A stretch of DNA of 64,000 nucleotides from a bacterium (GTDB lineage: Bacteria; Krumholzibacteriota; Krumholzibacteriia; LZORAL124-64-63): NCBI GenBank assembly GCA_016703265.1, contig JADJCK010000009.1:314999-378998 (forward strand). Direction: 5' to 3'. The translations under genes and the position numbers were made by a program. Below are positions 62,723-64,000 of this stretch, piece by piece; within the stretch, counting starts at the first letter, position 1, and each line of letters begins with the position of its first letter. The notes beneath the pieces were generated by a model that searched no databases, was not told the DNA's origin, and saw only the letters and a program-made list of their open reading frames with translations.

Positions 62723-64000
62723 TCAGGAACAGAGGTCCCGTTCGCCGTTCTCGCGCACGCGTCGCAGGCGGTCTCGCAGGTCAGCGGCCGCGGCGCCGCC
62801 CGGCAGCGCCGCGAGTTCGCGCGCAATCAGGGCCTCGCCGGCCGTGCGCGTGCCGGGCGCGGCGTAGTCGATCAGGTACTCCTGCAGCGTGGTCAGCGCG
62901 TTGGGCGTGCAGAAGCGCTTGATGAAGCCGGGGATGGCGAACTCCATGAAGTGCTCGCCGGTGCGGCCCTTGCGGTAGCACGCGGTGCAGAAGCTGGGCA
63001 GGTAGCCGTCGTCGACCAGCTCGCGCATCACTTCGTCCAGCGAGCGAGTGTCGCCGGGCGAACTGGCCGCGCTCCGAGCAGGGCAGCGCCGCAGGCTCGC
63101 CGTAGCCGCCCAGTTCAGGCGGGTGCCGGCGTCGATCTGCGAGACGCCGAGGGCCAGCGCGGCGCGGCGCAGGTCGGCGTGCTCGCGCGCGGTCAGAATC
63201 AGGCCCGTGTAGGGCACCGCCAGGCGCAGGACGGCGATCAGCAGCAGGAAGTCGTCGTCGTCCAGCAGCGGCAGGCCTTCCAGGTGCACGCCCGGGCGGG
63301 CTGCAGGCGCAGGAAGCTGATCGTGTGCGGGCCCACCGAACCGTTCCTGCAGGTGCAGCGCGTGGCGGACCAGGCCCAGCACCTCGAAGCGCCAGTCGTG
63401 CAGGCCGAACAGCGCGCCAGGGCCCACGTCGTCGCAGCCGGCCATCATCGCGCGGTCGAGGGCCGACAGGCGCCAGCGGTAGTCGCCCTTGCGGGTGCCG
63501 GCCGGGTGCGCGCGGGCGTAGGCGCCGTGGTGATACGTCTCCTGGAACACCTGGTAGGTGCCGATGCCCGCCTCGCGGATCGTGCGGAAGCCGTCCACGT
63601 CGAAGGGCGCGGCATTGATGTTCACGCGGCGGATCTCACCGGTGCCCTCACGGGTGGCGTAGACCTCGCGGACGCTGTCGGCGATGAACTCAGGGTCGTA
63701 GTCCGGGTGCTCGCCGAACACGAGGATGAGCCGCTTGTGCCCCTCGCGCTCGAGGGCCAGCACCTGCCGGCGCACCTGATCGCGGTCGAGCGTGGCGCGA
63801 ACGGCCTCGGCGTTGCTGCTGCGGAAGCCGCAGTACGAGCAGTCGTTCACGCACTCGTTGCCCACGTACAGCGGCGCGAACAGCACGATGCGGTTGCCGT
63901 ACACCGTTTCCTTCAGCTGCCGCGCGGCGGCGAAGATCTCGGCGCGCAGGTCCGGGTCGCGGGCCCGCAGCAGCGTCGCGGTCTCCTCGACGGTCAGCGC
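62723..64000 (-). CDS. hydG: 2-iminoacetate synthase HydG, 5' end cut
   Basis: Radical SAM tyrosine lyase that supplies CO and CN ligands of the [FeFe]-hydrogenase H-cluster. The SAM-cluster motif is NECVNDCSYCGFR (C-x3-C-x2-C). The C-terminal second-cluster motif FCTACYRKGRTGEHFMEF separates HydG from ThiH, and GDTRSLDEVM also fits. The frame continues to the right edge, so the N-terminus is missing. Two stretches (~63290-63345 and ~63060-63115) are out of frame and restored by compensating single-base changes: TISFLRLQPA and LGGYGEPAALPCSERGQF can be read in the neighbouring frame. This again suggests sequence errors. Confidence 0.88.
   Translation of the reverse strand, partial: ALTVEETATLLRARDPDLRAEIFAAARQLKETVYGNRIVLFAPLYVGNECVNDCSYCGFRSSNAEAVRATLDRDQVRRQVLALEREGHKRLILVFGEHPDYDPEFIADSVREVYATREGTGEIRRVNINAAPFDVDGFRTIREAGIGTYQVFQETYHHGAYARAHPAGTRKGDYRWRLSALDRAMMAGCDDVGPGALFGLHDWRFEVLGLVRHALHLQERFGGPAHDQLPAPAARPGVHLEGLPLLDDDDFLLLIAVLRLAVPYTGLILTAREHADLRRAALALGVSQIDAGTRLNWAATASLRRCPARSAASSPGDTRSLDEVMRELVDDGYLPSFCTACYRKGRTGEHFMEFAIPGFIKRFCTPNALTTLQEYLIDYAAPGTRTAGEALIARELAALPGGAAAADLRDRLRRVRENGERDLCS

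Overview
This window reads as a chromosomal segment from a GC-rich, Gram-negative bacterium, probably an uncultured lineage of the FCB group (Eisenbacteria- or Krumholzibacteriota-like). That placement is an inference. It rests on four exported proteins ending in FlgD/T9SS-like C-terminal domains, beta-propeller and LVIVD-repeat exported proteins, a MipA/OmpV outer-membrane protein, a Ser/Thr kinase-WD40 protein paired with an ECF sigma factor, and [FeFe]-hydrogenase maturases. No rRNA, tRNA, CRISPR array, transposase or prophage was recognised.

Layout. 0-12.4 kb holds signalling and housekeeping genes: a cut PP2C/SpoIIE-type phosphatase, a secreted protein, an aminotransferase, a nitrilase-type amidase, a kinase-WD40/ECF pair, an RNase II-type nuclease, a YihY membrane protein, a GNAT, a cupin and a lipoprotein. 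12.8-19.4 kb is a four-gene forward operon of exported proteins that closes on a perfect 13-bp-stem hairpin. 19.5-34.2 kb is a surface-sugar region with methyltransferases, PseB, PseC, a PseI-PseG fusion, a GH57-type glycosidase, a pyruvyl-transferase-like protein, a short-chain dehydrogenase and an ATP-grasp enzyme; no PseH or PseF is visible. 34.3-39.1 kb has an amidase lipoprotein, a hybrid histidine kinase whose Hpt domain is out of frame and lacks its histidine, and a ferredoxin-like protein.

39.1-44 kb is the arginine locus. argC-argJ-argB-argR runs on the minus strand and argD diverges from it; two perfect ARG-box palindromes lie between argC and argD, so ArgR probably controls both directions and itself. 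44-54 kb is mostly exported proteins. 54-57.1 kb is a compact dtxR-feoA-feoB-small Cys-rich protein operon for ferrous iron uptake. 57.3-59.9 kb is an ECF sigma/membrane anti-sigma-like/HEAT-repeat operon. 60.3-61.4 kb is an HNH endonuclease gene, and 61.5-64 kb holds hydF and hydG on the minus strand, with many single-base indels.

The most unusual signal is an 18-bp palindrome, ACTTGCGCCGGCGCAAGT and close variants. Its 14-bp core TTGCGCCGGCGCAA occurs eight times, only between 43.98 and 61.40 kb. Four copies lie just beyond stop codons of ordinary genes, mostly exported-protein genes. One precedes the HNH endonuclease gene, and three lie inside that gene, all read in the same frame as LAPAQ(L/V). 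A fragment of a FlgD-like tail also sits beside one copy.
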